A DNA stretch of 64,000 nt from Sphingopyxis terrae subsp. terrae NBRC 15098 (GTDB lineage: Bacteria; Pseudomonadota; Alphaproteobacteria; Sphingomonadales; Sphingomonadaceae): the NCBI RefSeq assembly GCF_001610975.1, contig NZ_CP013342.1, forward strand, positions 3,109,001 to 3,173,000. Direction: 5' to 3'. Shown here one piece after another: positions 63,055-64,000 of this stretch. The notes under the pieces are model-generated. The model was not told the DNA's origin. It made no database searches and saw only the letters and a program-made list of their open reading frames with translations. Within the stretch, counting starts at the first letter, position 1, and every line of letters begins with the position of its first letter. The translations under genes were made by a program, and so were the position numbers.

Positions 63055-64000
63055 ATGAAATTTGCCGACATCGGCCTTTCCGACGAACTTTTGCGCGCTG
63101 TGACCGAAGCGGGCTATGACGAACCGACACCGATCCAAGCGGGCGCCATCCCTTCGGTTCTGATGATGCGCGACATTATCGGCATCGCGCAAACGGGCAC
63201 CGGCAAGACAGCATCCTTTGTGCTGCCGATGATCGACATTCTGGCGCATGGCCGCGCCCGCGCGCTGATGCCGCGCTCGCTGATCCTCGAACCGACGCGC
63301 GAACTTGCGGCGCAGGTGGCCGAGAATTTCGAAAAATACGGCAAATATCACAAGCTTTCGATGGCGTTGCTCATCGGCGGCGTCCAGATGGGCGATCAGA
63401 TCAAGGCGCTCGAAAGGGGCGTCGATGTGCTGATCGCGACGCCCGGCCGCCTGATGGACCTGTTCGAGCGCGGCAAAATATTGCTCACCGGCTGCGAACT
63501 CCTCGTCATCGACGAGGCGGACCGGATGCTCGACATGGGGTTCATTCCGGACATCGAGAATATCTGCACCAAGCTGCCGGCGAATCGCCAGACCTTGCTC
63601 TTTTCGGCGACGATGCCGCCGCCGATCAAGAAGCTCGCCGACAAATTCCTGTCGAATCCCAAGACGATCGAAGTCGCGCGGCCAGCGAGCACCAACGTCA
63701 ATATTACCGAGTTCCTGGTCAAGACCAGCGAGCGCGGCAAGCGCGAAACGCTGCGCGGGCTGCTCGAGGAAGAGGATATCAGCACCGCGATCATCTTCTG
63801 CAATCGCAAGACGACCGTGCGTGAGCTCGCCAAATCGCTCCAACGCTACCGCTATCGCGCGGGCGAGATCCATGGCGACATGGATCAGTCGAGCCGCATT
63901 GCCGAACTCGATCGCTTCAAAAAGGGCGATATCAACATCCTCGTCGCGTCCGACGTCGCGGCCCGGGGTCTCGATGTGAAGGGCGTCAGCCACGTCTTCA
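63055..64000 (+). CDS. DEAD-box ATP-dependent RNA helicase (RhlE-like), 5' part
   Basis: The open frame begins at ATG 63055 and runs off the window edge with 315 complete codons. Helicase motifs appear in order: a Q-motif in EPTPIQAGAI, AQTGTGKTASF (I), PTRELA (Ia), TPGRLMDLF (Ib), IDEADRMLDMGF (II, DEAD), SATMP (III), IIFCNRKT (IV) and the ARGLD of motif V just before the cut. It unwinds RNA in ribosome assembly or decay, with RhlE the closest named type. The missing C-terminus prevents a firmer choice among RhlE-type proteins. Confidence 0.95.
   Translation, partial: MKFADIGLSDELLRAVTEAGYDEPTPIQAGAIPSVLMMRDIIGIAQTGTGKTASFVLPMIDILAHGRARALMPRSLILEPTRELAAQVAENFEKYGKYHKLSMALLIGGVQMGDQIKALERGVDVLIATPGRLMDLFERGKILLTGCELLVIDEADRMLDMGFIPDIENICTKLPANRQTLLFSATMPPPIKKLADKFLSNPKTIEVARPASTNVNITEFLVKTSERGKRETLRGLLEEEDISTAIIFCNRKTTVRELAKSLQRYRYRAGEIHGDMDQSSRIAELDRFKKGDINILVASDVAARGLDVKGVSHVF

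Noticed and set aside
1-64000. CRISPR arrays, phage genes, insertion sequences and rRNA genes
   Set aside because: No regular spaced repeats, transposase, integrase or rRNA sequence was seen.

Overview
The window is GC-rich, densely coded chromosomal DNA with many 1-4 bp gene overlaps (ATGA, GTGA, TGATG) and frequent GTG/TTG starts. Gene content points to a free-living aerobic alphaproteobacterium of the Sphingomonadales, most like Sphingopyxis/Sphingomonas: several acyl-CoA dehydrogenases, SapC-family protein, DUF1674/SDHAF4, cysNC fusion, SapC and SleB-like cell wall hydrolase. This assignment is inferred from gene families and base composition, since no rRNA is present. No phage, transposase or CRISPR was seen; the only mobile-looking items are small palindromic intergenic repeats and one ~0.5 kb inverted-repeat element carrying a DUF559 nuclease gene. 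No gene-free stretch exceeds 300 bp; the largest gap is 15044-15275.

Layout. 1-6.9 kb: 3' part of lpdA, a frameshifted membrane-protein gene, PAP2 phosphatase, class IV aminotransferase with a sulfotransferase-like gene, secreted amidohydrolase, tyrosine phosphatase and a crotonase. 7-14 kb (minus): a beta-oxidation block of CoA-transferase/racemase, thiolase, SDR and three acyl-CoA dehydrogenases, with two MerR-type palindromes. 14-19.3 kb: nitronate monooxygenase, a hydrolase/flavin-reductase fusion, tRNA-Lys, folK, type 5 uracil-DNA glycosylase, rppH and an HSL-type esterase. 19.4-27.3 kb (plus): korAB, a YdjM-like membrane protein, photolyase, cyclopropane fatty acid synthase and a serine hydrolase. 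27.3-31 kb: membrane protein, SDR-purF, hisI and a lipoprotein.

31-45 kb is the second acyl-CoA region: a LiuR-like MerR regulator with its own palindrome, a 600-aa acyl-CoA dehydrogenase, a PLD-family enzyme, then a minus-strand operon of methylcrotonyl-CoA carboxylase beta, the DUF559 element, carboxylase alpha, GNAT, MaoC hydratase and CitE-like lyase. After an M13 peptidase comes isovaleryl-CoA dehydrogenase with three small coupled genes. Together with the 7-14 kb block this suggests a leucine/branched acyl-CoA degradation regulon controlled by the MerR protein.

45-53 kb: sulfate assimilation (cysD, cysNC, DUF2061, cysQ) and nearby cysK, with an MDR oxidoreductase, cell wall hydrolase and RBBP9-like hydrolase. 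53-64 kb: MFS transporter, DUF885 peptidase lipoprotein, GT2, rsmB, SDHAF4, cytochrome b561, SapC, FAD-linked dehydrogenase, a sphingomonad-type secreted protein and the 5' part of a DEAD-box helicase cut by the window edge.

Most unusual items: the DUF559 element, whose two inverted repeats appear to supply the ribosome binding sites of both the nuclease and the downstream carboxylase gene; the 408-aa fusion of an alpha/beta hydrolase lacking its catalytic triad with a flavin reductase; and the three-site MerR regulon.
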